From contig JAIBAE010000028.1 of assembly GCA_019695345.1 (NCBI GenBank), forward strand, positions 1 to 47,578: a stretch of 47,578 nt of DNA, read 5' to 3'. The DNA comes from Bacteroidota bacterium. GTDB lineage: Bacteria; Bacteroidota; Ignavibacteria; Kapaibacteriales; NICIL-2. Positions 15,889-25,595 of this stretch are shown here, one piece after another (the first letter of the stretch is position 1; the number at the start of each line of letters is the position of its first letter). Under the pieces are notes generated by a model. The model searched no databases, was not told the origin of the DNA, and saw nothing but the letters and a program-made list of their open reading frames with translations. The translations under genes and the position numbers were made by a program.

Positions 15889-18800
15889 ATGCATTATGTT
15901 GTTCGTACAATGGCAGGCAGGATACTCGTTTACAGTATTGCCCTTGTTGTTTCCATTGCATCGGCGTTTGGACAAACCGACGACGAAATGATTGGAACAG
16001 CATGGCAACAATTACAGCAATCCAACTACCGTAAAGCAGAGGTGTTATTTCAACAAGCAATTGAGAAAAATCCTAAAAATCCGCGAGGTTATCTGGGACT
16101 GTCGTACTTTTATTCCTTGCAACGCCTCTATGCAAAGGCATGGGATAATTATGTATCTGCGCTTGGGTTGGTAGAGAATCCGTATCCATATATGTATGCA
16201 GTGTTAGGTACCCCGTTTGTTGTTACCGATGAAGATGCAGATAACAATATCTTTACGCTATATAATAACTACACCAAAACAAAACCCGATGCCGACGGAA
16301 TTGTACGTGCAATGCTTTCCGAACGTTTGGGTGCATTACGCGAGGACCAGGGTAAACTTGATAAAGCTAAAGCAGAGTATGCCAAAACACTTGCTATTGA
16401 TACCTGGGCGGTTATAGGTCCGTTTGATAACCCGTGCGGCAGCGGTTTTAACAAACAGTACCCACCGGAAACAGAAATCAATATGAATGCAGTATATAAC
16501 GGTAAATACAATGCTCCGGCGCAGTGGTTTGTCCCCCCCACCCAGCGTAGAGACCGTTGGATTGATTTTATGCGTTTCTTTGCGGCATCAAACGGTGTGT
16601 ACTATGCCATAGTATATGTAAACTCACCAAGTAAACAAAAGGTATCGTGCAGAGTTGGTACATCGGGCGCTTTTAAGGCGTTCTTGAACGATGAGGTTGT
16701 GCTGCAATCGGATGATGAATTTAATAACGACCTTGATACGTATATAGCAGAGACTGAATTACAACAAGGGTGGAACAAAGTATTAATGAAGTGTTGCCAT
16801 TGGGATATTGACAAATGTAATTTCATGGTACGTTTTACTGATAATGCAGGCAATGAAATTCCCGGTTTGCAGTACTCAACCGATAGCCATGATTACCGTT
16901 CAAAACCCGGTGCACCTGTTACGGTAATTCCAAGCTCATTTGAAAAGTTTTTTGAAAAACAGGTTGAAGCACATCCTGATTATTTGGAGAATTACTTATT
17001 ACTAACTGATTGTTATTTACGCAACGATAAAGGCGAACAAGGTGAAATAACTTTAAAAAATGCGTTAAAGAAATCCCCAAATTCGGTGGTGTTGTTAGAC
17101 AACATTATGGAAGCATATATCCGCAACCATAAGCGAGACGAGATTGCAACCACACTTGAGAAACTTACCTCTATTGATACAACCCTACTAAATGCCTTAG
17201 AGTATAAATTCTCAGAAGCTTTAGAAAACAAAAACTACGACGAAGCAGAACATTTGTTCAAATTATATGAACTAAACTCTCCGAACAGAGAGCAAGTTTT
17301 ATCTCATCAGATTCGTTTACTATCTTCTAAGGATGACCCCAAACTGCAAGATGTAATCCGCATGGCATACAAGGCGTATCCGTATAATTATACGTTTGTA
17401 AGTATGATGTCGTACCTTGAGGTTGCGCAAAAGAACTATAATGGTTCGATTGATATTTGGGAGAAGTATCTGGATAAACATTACACGTTTGATGCATTAA
17501 CAACACTTGGATTGTTGCATCTGCAAAAACGTAATCTGGAGAAATGGGAAAAGCATTATCAAAAAGCTATTGAACTTGCTAACTATGCAACAGGATATTA
17601 CTACCGTATTGCAAGCATCTATAAAGAAATTGAAATGTACGACCGGGCAGAGGAGTTCGCACAAATATTGTTAAAGTACTGTCCCGGATCACCTGATTAT
17701 TACGAGTTGTTAGGTGAACTTGCACGTAAACGTGGTAGGGAATCTGAAGCATTAAATTATTATAAGGAATCTTTAAAACGTTACCCGGGAGACTCGAAGG
17801 TACGAGAGATTATCCGCGAATTAGAGAACAAGAAACCAATATGGGATTTGTTTACATCGTTTAATGTTGATAGCTTAATAAAAAATTCCCCTAAAGCAGA
17901 TAACTACCCCGATGATAACTCTGTTGCATTATTAGATGATGCTAAGTTTGTTATTTACCCCGAAGGCACGTACGAGGTAAAGCGTGAATCACTGGTTCGC
18001 ATCCTGAAACAAGAAGGAATTGATAGATGGAAAGAGCAAAATCTTGGTAAGTACGCCCAGATAGAAAAAGCTGTTGCTATCAAAGCAAACGGCACAGAGG
18101 TACGCGCGGATAACCAAGATGGCTATTTAGTGTTTAAAACATTACAAGAAGGCGACTTTGTTTATATACGCTACAAAGAATACTATGCCGAAAGCGGACG
18201 ATTCCTTAAACACTTTTGGCACCGTGAATACTTTCAGGGTAGCTCGCCGTATAAAATTTCACGGCTGTCTATTCTTGCACCTGCCAATTATAAACTTGGC
18301 TACCGTAGCCGCAATATGCAACAAGCACCAGCGCAAATTCCAACAAAAGACGGAACAATTTACGAGTGGCGAGTTGATGACCTTGAAGCTGCTAAACGAG
18401 AATCTTCTATGCCAAGCTGGGAAGACGTTGGGCGTTATGTAGAGGTATCCAGCGTGGACTCGTGGCAATACATTGTTGACTGGTATACCGAATACACTAA
18501 TAAGCGCACAAAAGCCACGTACGAAATAAAAGAAAAGATGCAGGAGTTGTTTGGTAATAACTATGCAAAGTACAATGAAGATGAAATCGTACAAAAAGTA
18601 TATCGCTTTATAACAGATTCTATTCGCTACAGCTCGGTATCGTTCAGGCAATCGGGATACATACCACAAAAAGCACGCGATGTATTAATTAACAAAATTG
18701 GCGACTGTAAAGATGTTGCTACATTAGCTATTACCATGCTGGCCGAAGCAGGTATAAAATCCGATTACGTATTAGTAAATACAAACACATCGCTGTTAAC

Positions 18801-19674
18801 CGATGAACTTCCTTCCAGAAGTTTTGACCACGTTATTGTAAAAGTAAACGGCAAAACAAAAACACGGTTTCTCGATTTCACTGCAAGCAACTTCCCTATT
18901 GGTAATGTACCAAGCGGCGATGTAGAATCGTTTGCTTTGCACATTACGCCCGGCAATACAAAAGCAATGCACTTAGAGCGTTCGTTATTCGAACCCAATA
19001 CTATAACACACACAGTTGATGCAACCATTAACGATGCAGGAGATTTATCGGCACAAAGTACAACAGTATACCGTGGTGAGTTAAGTGCACGCGTGCGCGC
19101 AGTATTGCGTACAAAAGGCAAAAAAGACCGCGAGAAATACATGATTGAAAACTTGGGAACTACATTCCCTAATGTTAAGCTAACATCGTTTACCATTAAC
19201 AATCTCGATACACTTACACCCGAAGCTATTCTCTCGGATAAATTCGATTCGCCCCAATACGCAACAGAGGTTGGAGGGTTTAAGATGCTGAAGCTACCCT
19301 GGAAAACCGGTACCGACCTCCGTGAGTCATTCTCGTATAATGAGCGCAAGTATCCGATTGAGTTCGACCCCGGTTACGATACCGCTACAGAAATTATGCG
19401 CATTACAGTTCCGGCAGGATTAGCACCAATGGATTTAAAACCCGAAATCAAACAAACATCATCGCTTGCCGATTACACACTAACCACAAGTTTTGCCAAT
19501 GGTGTGCTAACAGCAAAACGTACATTTGTTATCAAAAAGCGGTTAGTGGAAACATCCGAATACGCAACCATCAAAGAGTTTTATAACGGCATTGTAAAAA
19601 TCGACACACAACAAATTCTGTTAGGGAAAGCACCGCCACCAGCGGCACCGGCAGGAAAAGGTAAAAAGAAATAA
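15889..19674 (+). CDS. Giant secreted TPR / DUF3857 / transglutaminase-like protein
   Basis: 1261 aa. A signal peptide ends near AFGQ. TPRs occupy the N-terminus (about residues 30-110). A jelly-roll-like insert follows (about 175-320, around WAVIGPFDNPCGSG), then more TPRs (about 350-660), a DUF3857-type beta domain (about 690-830), and a transglutaminase-like core (about 880-1010). The core triad appears intact: Cys in IGDCKD, His in RSFDHVIV, Asp in RFLDFTASN. A beta-rich tail ends in PPPAAPAGKGKKK. Homologues with DUF3857 plus transglutaminase domains are common envelope proteins in FCB bacteria, of unknown substrate. GAGAGGAG lies 7 nt before ATG 15889. A clear terminator follows, so it is probably monocistronic. 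Confidence 0.88.
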   Translation: MHYVVRTMAGRILVYSIALVVSIASAFGQTDDEMIGTAWQQLQQSNYRKAEVLFQQAIEKNPKNPRGYLGLSYFYSLQRLYAKAWDNYVSALGLVENPYPYMYAVLGTPFVVTDEDADNNIFTLYNNYTKTKPDADGIVRAMLSERLGALREDQGKLDKAKAEYAKTLAIDTWAVIGPFDNPCGSGFNKQYPPETEINMNAVYNGKYNAPAQWFVPPTQRRDRWIDFMRFFAASNGVYYAIVYVNSPSKQKVSCRVGTSGAFKAFLNDEVVLQSDDEFNNDLDTYIAETELQQGWNKVLMKCCHWDIDKCNFMVRFTDNAGNEIPGLQYSTDSHDYRSKPGAPVTVIPSSFEKFFEKQVEAHPDYLENYLLLTDCYLRNDKGEQGEITLKNALKKSPNSVVLLDNIMEAYIRNHKRDEIATTLEKLTSIDTTLLNALEYKFSEALENKNYDEAEHLFKLYELNSPNREQVLSHQIRLLSSKDDPKLQDVIRMAYKAYPYNYTFVSMMSYLEVAQKNYNGSIDIWEKYLDKHYTFDALTTLGLLHLQKRNLEKWEKHYQKAIELANYATGYYYRIASIYKEIEMYDRAEEFAQILLKYCPGSPDYYELLGELARKRGRESEALNYYKESLKRYPGDSKVREIIRELENKKPIWDLFTSFNVDSLIKNSPKADNYPDDNSVALLDDAKFVIYPEGTYEVKRESLVRILKQEGIDRWKEQNLGKYAQIEKAVAIKANGTEVRADNQDGYLVFKTLQEGDFVYIRYKEYYAESGRFLKHFWHREYFQGSSPYKISRLSILAPANYKLGYRSRNMQQAPAQIPTKDGTIYEWRVDDLEAAKRESSMPSWEDVGRYVEVSSVDSWQYIVDWYTEYTNKRTKATYEIKEKMQELFGNNYAKYNEDEIVQKVYRFITDSIRYSSVSFRQSGYIPQKARDVLINKIGDCKDVATLAITMLAEAGIKSDYVLVNTNTSLLTDELPSRSFDHVIVKVNGKTKTRFLDFTASNFPIGNVPSGDVESFALHITPGNTKAMHLERSLFEPNTITHTVDATINDAGDLSAQSTTVYRGELSARVRAVLRTKGKKDREKYMIENLGTTFPNVKLTSFTINNLDTLTPEAILSDKFDSPQYATEVGGFKMLKLPWKTGTDLRESFSYNERKYPIEFDPGYDTATEIMRITVPAGLAPMDLKPEIKQTSSLADYTLTTSFANGVLTAKRTFVIKKRLVETSEYATIKEFYNGIVKIDTQQILLGKAPPPAAPAGKGKKK

Positions 19675-19699
19675 CAGTACATACATCATGTTTTTTGCT

Positions 19700-19735
19700 A
19701 ACGCAGGACGGCACCACACCTCCTGCGTTTTTTAT
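19700..19735 (+). terminator. Intrinsic terminator after the TPR/transglutaminase gene
   Basis: The 9-bp perfect stem AACGCAGGA/TCCTGCGTT has a 12-nt loop and is followed by a T-tract running into TTATT. It lies 25 nt after the stop codon. Confidence 0.9.
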
Positions 19736-19840
19736 TACACACAATCTGCCGGACAGAACCGCAAGTACTATTACACTAATCACGATGTTGGGAAGTTTGG
19801 AATACAGCCCTGTTCATCTGCACAATATACGGGGTGTTTA

Positions 19841-19880
19841 CAATGCCGTTAGGTGCAGTCATGCGATAGCAAAGAATACT
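19841..19880 (+). repeat. Intergenic repeat family C, forward orientation
   Basis: GCCGTTAGGTGCAGTCATGC, then GATAGCAAAGAATAC. The last 15 bases are identical to those of the copy ending near 9029. It is about 60 nt upstream of the hydrolase gene. Confidence 0.7.
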
Positions 19881-19940
19881 TTCTGTAAAAACACAAGTAG
19901 TATGGTTGTATTTTTGGTTAAAGGTTATAAGTGGAGTTTT

Positions 19941-21749
19941 ATGAAGTACTTGTTTTTACTGGTGGTTTTGTATGCCGGAAGTATTGCGCAGACGGTAAAA
20001 GATACATCGCTTGTTATGAGCGATGGTGTTGCAATAGCTATGCGGTATTATGTGCCGTTAACCGTAGCCCCGGCTTCGGGTTATCCTGCTGTAGTTCTGG
20101 TGCATGGGTATGGCGGCTCGTTGTTAAACATGGATGCAGCTGCGCGCCTGTATAGTAAGAACGGTTATGTTGTTACAGCATACACCGTACGCGGGCAAGG
20201 CACAGGAAAAGGTACTGCCGAGAGTGGTGGCGCGTTCTCGTGGTTTTGGGGCGCACGTGAACTACAAGATTGTAATGCCGTAATTGAGTGGACACGCCGT
20301 CACCTGAACGTGAATAGTGAACGAGTTGGGATGGAAGGATATTCGCAAGGTGGCTTAACATCGTGGGGAGCGGCTATACAGCACTTTAATATTCGTTGTG
20401 CGGTTCCGGTTATATCGTGTCCGCGTTTATGGCAATGTGTTACACGGAATAATTGCCATAACCATTTTATGGTAACGGCAATGGCACTAACAAAATCGGG
20501 ATTGATTGTACGCCCAACCGGTTTTATACGTGATACCCTTACACCGCGTACCGAGCAAGATGATATACAAGGTGTAATAAATGCACTAAAAACATATAAC
20601 ATGGATAGTGGGATTGAACAGGTTTCTATACCGATGTATATGCAATGCGGTTGGCAGGATGATTTGTTTCCGGGCGATGAAGTGATGAAAGCGTTTCATA
20701 CATTGAACTCACCGAAGAAACTCTTTTTGTGGGCTGCCGGACACGACCTCCCACCGGACTCAGCAACGTTAGCAATAAAACATAGTAATACACTTCGGTT
20801 TTATGATTACTGGTTAAAGGATAACATAAACGAAACAATCATGTCGGCAGACTCGGTTGTATGTGTACAAGATGGAGCCACACGTACGTTGCGCTATCAT
20901 TTATTACAAGACTCTGCCCGTTACATGGGTATAGCAAATGCACCGAAAGCAATAAGGCTCTATTTCTCACCTAACAATAAAATTTCTACGGTTGCGCCAA
21001 CTCAAAATACGTTATATGCAAAACCATATATACAAAATCTAACAACCGGAGCAGAAGCGCAAGTGTTATTCCGTACTGCAAAGGTAGATGAAGATATTAC
21101 CTTTTGTGCGGCACGTACATCTCTTTTGGTAAATTCAACCGGAAGGAAGTATCAGGCAAATGTGATGTTATACGATTACGATTCGGTTGCTAATAGGTAT
21201 TACGCCATAACCCGTGGGAGTTACCATGTGCGCTTAGGTGCAAGTGATACAGTTGCAAAACGCAGAAGAATCAGCTACGATTTAAGTCCACAACTTTATA
21301 CCATTAAAAAAGGACATTCTTTATTTGCGGCAATTCGGTTTGGTACGCAGGTAACACCAATAACATTTGCACGCGAGACTAACGACTTTGGGCATGTGCC
21401 ATTCCCGCCGCAGGAAACAGTTACCGATACCTTACTTTGTATAGCGGATAACCCAAGTTGGCTTGAGTTGTTGCCATATACACAAACAACTACCAGAGTA
21501 GAGGAAGAAGATGTACACCAAATACCAACCATAACAACATTCTCCGGTATTATAGAATGCGCTACGCCCTTTACCACAAATGCAACCGTTGATATACTTA
21601 CTATTACAGGGGCAACATTGCAAACATTTGCTGTAGATAATGCAACGGTTGTACGTTGCTCGTTAGAACACCAACCCAATGGAGTATATTTCATTAGAGT
21701 ACATCAGGGTTTGCGGGAGTTTGTTCAACGTGTAGTATTAGCCCGATGA
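19941..21749 (+). CDS. Secreted X-Pro dipeptidyl-peptidase/CocE-type alpha/beta hydrolase with T9SS sorting domain
   Basis: 602 aa. A signal peptide (MKYLFLLVVLYAGSIAQ) is followed by an alpha/beta-hydrolase domain: oxyanion region VLVHGYGG, nucleophile motif GYSQGG, and the acid/His region around WQDDLFPGDE and AGHDLPPDS. A beta-rich C-terminal half (about 345-520) resembles the S15 PepX_C jelly roll. The last 70-80 residues, ending PNGVYFIRVHQGLREFVQRV, look like a type A T9SS sorting domain, so the enzyme should be exported to the surface or medium. ATG 19941 follows GGAG; the 82-residue upstream extension translates a repeat and is rejected. The stop overlaps the start of the glycosyltransferase gene (ATGA), an unexpected coupling. 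Substrate (peptide or ester) is not deducible. Confidence 0.88.
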   Translation: MKYLFLLVVLYAGSIAQTVKDTSLVMSDGVAIAMRYYVPLTVAPASGYPAVVLVHGYGGSLLNMDAAARLYSKNGYVVTAYTVRGQGTGKGTAESGGAFSWFWGARELQDCNAVIEWTRRHLNVNSERVGMEGYSQGGLTSWGAAIQHFNIRCAVPVISCPRLWQCVTRNNCHNHFMVTAMALTKSGLIVRPTGFIRDTLTPRTEQDDIQGVINALKTYNMDSGIEQVSIPMYMQCGWQDDLFPGDEVMKAFHTLNSPKKLFLWAAGHDLPPDSATLAIKHSNTLRFYDYWLKDNINETIMSADSVVCVQDGATRTLRYHLLQDSARYMGIANAPKAIRLYFSPNNKISTVAPTQNTLYAKPYIQNLTTGAEAQVLFRTAKVDEDITFCAARTSLLVNSTGRKYQANVMLYDYDSVANRYYAITRGSYHVRLGASDTVAKRRRISYDLSPQLYTIKKGHSLFAAIRFGTQVTPITFARETNDFGHVPFPPQETVTDTLLCIADNPSWLELLPYTQTTTRVEEEDVHQIPTITTFSGIIECATPFTTNATVDILTITGATLQTFAVDNATVVRCSLEHQPNGVYFIRVHQGLREFVQRVVLAR

Positions 21750-22747
21750 ACACCAAACAAGCGCAAAACATTTTACAGAATGCAAAGAGAATTGGTATAG
21801 TCCGCACCGATAAGCTGGGTGATATGGTGCTTACACTTCCGTTAGCACATGCACTACATGAGCGCTTTCCTAACGCATCGATTGAAATGATAGCACAACA
21901 ATATGTAGCGCCATTGTTGAATAATTCTCCGGTGTTATCGGCAGTACATTATACAAATCAACAGCCGTTACAAGATGTTCTACGCACACATTCATTCGAT
22001 GCCTTATTCTTTCCTCGAATGCGTGATAACGAATGTTATGCAGCTTGGCGTGCCAATGTCCCGTTGCGTGTTGGCAGCGGATATCGTTGGTATTCGTGGA
22101 TGCTGAATTACCGAATCAAACAACACCGCAAAACAGCCGAGCGTAACGAAGCAGAATACAACGTAGCTATGCTTGGTGCTATCCTTGGCGAAACAATTAC
22201 ACCACAACTTGTAGCCCCGATTGTTTCCGAGCAGCAAAAACAAAATGTCCGGCAGATACTTCAACAACACGGTACAACCAAAGACACTCCATTACTGGTG
22301 TTTCATCCCGGCAGCGGAGGTTCATCGCACGATTGGCCGGCAATACGTTTTGGTGAGGCAGCACAAGCAATCACACAACTATTCAGTACCGCAACAATAT
22401 TGATTACCGGAATACATTCCGAATCTACACTATGTAACACTGTTGCAGAACAATGTCCGCAAGCAATCAACCTTTGTGGCAAACTCGATTTACCCGCCAT
22501 GATTGCACTGCTAAGCCAATCACAGCTATTGGTAGCAAATTCCACAGGTGTATTACACATTGCCGCCTCGTTTGGAACTGCTGTTGTGGGGTTGTATCCT
22601 AACACTCCGGCAATCAGCGCACGCAGATGGGGACCATACTCAACAAACTCACGCACCGTCTCGCCACCAATGGGCGATGACATGAACACCATATCAGCCG
22701 ATAGTGTTGTACGTTCTATCCAAGAGTTACTTGTTGCTAACGCCTGA
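21746..22747 (+). CDS. Glycosyltransferase family 9 (heptosyltransferase-like)
   Basis: 333 aa. The N-terminal RIGIVRTDKLGDMVLTLPL and the C-terminal VFHPGSGGSSHDWPAIRFGE, GKLDLPAMIALLSQS and VANSTGVLHIAASFGTAVVGLYPN are GT9/heptosyltransferase hallmarks (GT-B fold). The acceptor is probably lipopolysaccharide core or another surface glycan; the sugar cannot be told from sequence. It is translationally coupled to the secreted hydrolase by an ATGA overlap. Confidence 0.9.
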   Translation: MNTKQAQNILQNAKRIGIVRTDKLGDMVLTLPLAHALHERFPNASIEMIAQQYVAPLLNNSPVLSAVHYTNQQPLQDVLRTHSFDALFFPRMRDNECYAAWRANVPLRVGSGYRWYSWMLNYRIKQHRKTAERNEAEYNVAMLGAILGETITPQLVAPIVSEQQKQNVRQILQQHGTTKDTPLLVFHPGSGGSSHDWPAIRFGEAAQAITQLFSTATILITGIHSESTLCNTVAEQCPQAINLCGKLDLPAMIALLSQSQLLVANSTGVLHIAASFGTAVVGLYPNTPAISARRWGPYSTNSRTVSPPMGDDMNTISADSVVRSIQELLVANA

Positions 22748-22854
22748 CCGTTCCGTACCGCTATCATTCCACAATCTCCATCGCGGCTTCAGAACCTTTT
22801 CGTATTACACAACAATCATCGTGATGCACGTGTTACACAGCGATGCTGCAACGA

Positions 22855-22910
22855 TTGGTACCGACCGGGTTGCGGCGCAGAAGAGTTGCTTCGGCAGAGG
22901 TGGGAAATAC
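22855..22910 (-). repeat. Intergenic repeat family A, reverse orientation
   Basis: TGGTACCGACCGGGTTGCGG, CGCAGAAGAG, then TTGCTTCGGCAGAGGTGGGA. It lies upstream of the LamG lipoprotein gene. A translatable frame runs through it but has no family similarity and is not included in the gene. The rest of the gap (22748-23003) contains a short direct repeat TTGCTAAGATTT at about 22918-22940. Confidence 0.68.
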
Positions 22911-23003
22911 AATTTATTTGCTAAGATTTTGCTAAGATTTTTCAATTCAGGAATACTCTATGTTGTACTTGAAATAATTTTACCAATAACTGAAAGTACA
23001 CCA

Positions 23004-24101
23004 ATGAAGAAGACTATGATGCTATTAATGGCACTTATTGCTTTAATATCGTGCAATGACTTTACCGCGCCAGAACAAATAACAAATGGTAAAGAGGTTA
23101 CAAAGGAGCCCGCCGAGATAGTTTATAAGAAACAGAGATTTGTTACGGTTGATAGCATAACAAGTACAATTGTGGCCGTTACTCCTTATAATGATGCACC
23201 TAATGTAACAACCACTACAAGCTTAGAGTGGGGAAATTCAAACGCAAGTGCCAACACAGTATATCATGTATTTTTTGATACAACATTTCCACCCCAAAAG
23301 AAAATAGCTGATACGTATGCAACACATATTGATTTATCTGTTTTACGAGATTCTACCTTTTACTATTGGTATGTTGTGGCAGAGGATGACAGCAGGGCAA
23401 TACAAAGCTCTGTGTTTATGTTCCGAACCATCCCAATTGATGCATCAACTACAACCGGTTTACTAGCTTATTATCCCTTTAACGGAAACGCCAACGATGT
23501 TGTAGGAAATCATCATGGTATTGTAGTTGGTGGTGCCGCATCAACACCGGATAGATACGGTAATCCCGGCGCTGCCTATATGTTTAATGGAAAATCACAA
23601 TACATCAGAGTTAAGAACTCACCTGAGTTAAACTTTACAAATACCTACACACTTAGTGTTTGGGTTAAGCCGAATGCGAACGTTGGCAATTCTTTTTTAG
23701 ACAGAGTGTACTTGGTGAGTTATTGGGGTGAGGGTGGTCGTAATTTAGGGGCGTATGCCTTATCGTTAACCAATACCTTAACACCCGTAAGTATGATACA
23801 CGATGGTGTATTTACATCACAATTTATTTCTCCGGTTGCATTAAAACCCGATGTATGGAGTTATGTTGTAATTACCAGAGATATGAACTCGGTTATGCAT
23901 ATTTATGTGAATGGTAAACAAGTGGCAACACAAAGTATGAACTCGCCTCAGGACTCTCGTTACGACTTATTATTTGGCGCATCATTTACAGGCAACGACC
24001 AAACCTGTGCTTACTTTGCGGGCTGTATGGATAATATACGTATATACAATCGCTCGTTATCTTCTTCAGAAATTACATACCTGTGGGAACGAGGCATGTA
24101 A
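23004..24101 (+). CDS. LamG-domain (concanavalin-like) lipoprotein
   Basis: 365 aa. A short signal peptide ends in the lipobox LIALISC, so it should be lipidated at the Cys near residue 17. A fibronectin-III-like domain (about residues 50-145, NDAPNVTTTTSLEWGNSNAS to VFMFRTI) precedes a LamG/laminin-type concanavalin fold (about 150-365) with GLLAYYPFNGNANDVVGN, FTLSVWVKP-type strands and the closing MDNIRIYNRSLSSSEI. Such domains bind glycans or surface proteins. It is paralogous to the next gene. ATG 23004 is chosen because it begins the signal peptide. Confidence 0.85.
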   Translation: MKKTMMLLMALIALISCNDFTAPEQITNGKEVTKEPAEIVYKKQRFVTVDSITSTIVAVTPYNDAPNVTTTTSLEWGNSNASANTVYHVFFDTTFPPQKKIADTYATHIDLSVLRDSTFYYWYVVAEDDSRAIQSSVFMFRTIPIDASTTTGLLAYYPFNGNANDVVGNHHGIVVGGAASTPDRYGNPGAAYMFNGKSQYIRVKNSPELNFTNTYTLSVWVKPNANVGNSFLDRVYLVSYWGEGGRNLGAYALSLTNTLTPVSMIHDGVFTSQFISPVALKPDVWSYVVITRDMNSVMHIYVNGKQVATQSMNSPQDSRYDLLFGASFTGNDQTCAYFAGCMDNIRIYNRSLSSSEITYLWERGM

Positions 24102-24184
24102 ATATGGTTGGTGGTAGAAAATTATATGCGTAATTTTCACAGAATTAAAATAATATTATTGTTTCTTGCACCTTAGGAGTCCCT

Positions 24185-25468
24185 ATGAAGTTTTTGAATA
24201 TTGCAGTTGTGTTAGCATGTTCTTTATTTGTTTTTAGTTGTAAAGATGACCCGGTTGCATCGCCTACTACCGGCACCATAAAAGGAATTGTACGTGATGC
24301 TATTACGGGAAAGCCAATTTACAATGTGGATGTTCAAACCACCCCGCCAAGTGAATCTGTTAGTACAGACTCGCTTGGACAGTACACCATTACCGCTAAA
24401 GAAGGCAATTATTCTATTACCGCAAGTAAAACCGATTACCTTGCCGGCACTGTAAGTGTTCGTGTAACAAATGGCTCAACAACAACAGCGAATATTTCCT
24501 TGAGTAGTATTTCTTCAAAAAACAATCCTCCCACTACTCCGGTGGCTGTATCCCCTCTAGACGGTGATACATCGGCCGGGAAAGCACCCCAAATACAATG
24601 GAGTTGCACGGATCCCGATAGCGACCCCATTAAATACACTGTTTATTTTGATACGGCTAATCCACCAATACAGCAAGTTGCGGACTCTTTAACTACACAA
24701 ACCTTTAAGCTTACGGGATTAAAAGATTCAACCTTTTATTATTGGAAAATTGTTGCCAAAGACCGCTTTGGCGCAACATCAGCAAGCCCGGTATTCAGTT
24801 TTAGAACAGCAGGAACATATGTACCTGCCGTAGTTGATGGTCTAGTTGCATATCTCTCTTTCGACGAAACCGTAAACGATGCTCAAGGTATTCTGGAAGT
24901 TAAAGGTAATCCGGATATACAGTATGTTACGGGTGTAAAGAACAAAACAAACGGTGCTATATTCATGGGCTCCAATGCAAATTCATATCTAAGATATACA
25001 TCCTCTACTAAACTTGATTTACCTGCAACATTTACACTTTGCGCTTGGGTAAAACCTGAAAGAATGCCTAATTCATATACACAATTAGTAGGAAGATGGT
25101 CATTAGCTGGCGGCTCAAATAATGCTACATACTCATTAACCTTAGCAGCAAATGGCAAAATTGCAGCAGACACCCATGATGGAACAACAACCACACAAAT
25201 TATTACTGATAAAGGTATTACATCGGGCATATGGTCTCATGTAGTTATGACTAGAGCAGTTGATGGATTAATTAACGTATATATTAATGGTGAGTCAGTC
25301 GGCTCTATACAATCTGTACCACCTCAAAAAAGTACTTTAGATTTAACAATTGGACGGTACTCTGATACTATGGGTGAAATGTTATATGGGGCAATTGATA
25401 ATGTTAGAATTTATAACAAGGCATTATCTCAGCAGGAAATAAATGTGTTATGGGCAAGTGGGATGTAG
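24185..25468 (+). CDS. Carboxypeptidase-regulatory-like / FN3 / LamG lipoprotein
   Basis: 427 aa. Signal peptide with lipobox FVFSC. Three domains follow: a carboxypeptidase-regulatory-like Ig fold (about residues 30-108, GIVRDAITGKPIYNVDV), an FN3-like domain (about 113-207), and a LamG/concanavalin domain (about 212-427, GLVAYLSFDETVNDAQG to DNVRIYNKALSQQEINVLW). The FN3-LamG part is paralogous to the gene 83 bp upstream, which lacks the first domain. TTAGGAGT precedes the ATG at good spacing. The two likely form a pair of outer-surface glycan-binding or adhesive lipoproteins, adjacent to the sigma/WD40/lectin locus. Confidence 0.87.
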   Translation: MKFLNIAVVLACSLFVFSCKDDPVASPTTGTIKGIVRDAITGKPIYNVDVQTTPPSESVSTDSLGQYTITAKEGNYSITASKTDYLAGTVSVRVTNGSTTTANISLSSISSKNNPPTTPVAVSPLDGDTSAGKAPQIQWSCTDPDSDPIKYTVYFDTANPPIQQVADSLTTQTFKLTGLKDSTFYYWKIVAKDRFGATSASPVFSFRTAGTYVPAVVDGLVAYLSFDETVNDAQGILEVKGNPDIQYVTGVKNKTNGAIFMGSNANSYLRYTSSTKLDLPATFTLCAWVKPERMPNSYTQLVGRWSLAGGSNNATYSLTLAANGKIAADTHDGTTTTQIITDKGITSGIWSHVVMTRAVDGLINVYINGESVGSIQSVPPQKSTLDLTIGRYSDTMGEMLYGAIDNVRIYNKALSQQEINVLWASGM

Positions 25469-25564
25469 TGTGAGCTAATTATTTTTCCATTATTAATCAG
25501 TTTATATATTCTACTACTGAATAAATTTATTTTTCTCTCTCTTGCAACTTTTTACCATCTAAAG

Positions 25565-25585
25565 TCACATACACAAAAAATGTGA
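25565..25585. promoter_or_regulatory. Inverted repeat upstream of the second sigma gene
   Basis: TCACAT and ATGTGA form a perfect 6-bp inverted repeat separated by nine bases, about 75 nt before the sigma factor start. Geometry and position fit an operator for a dimeric regulator, but the half-sites are in the opposite order to a CRP site. It is a candidate only. Confidence 0.35.
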
Positions 25586-25595
25586 TAGTTTTAAG

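Noticed and set aside
18259..18669. Long minus-strand open frames such as this one inside the transglutaminase gene
   Set aside because: They lie opposite well-supported genes, lack family features and follow the codon shadow of the plus strand.
25565..25585. CRP/cAMP receptor site linking the cyclases to the sigma locus
   Set aside because: The half-sites are TCACAT then ATGTGA, the reverse of the CRP order, and the spacing of nine is wrong. An operator for another regulator remains possible.
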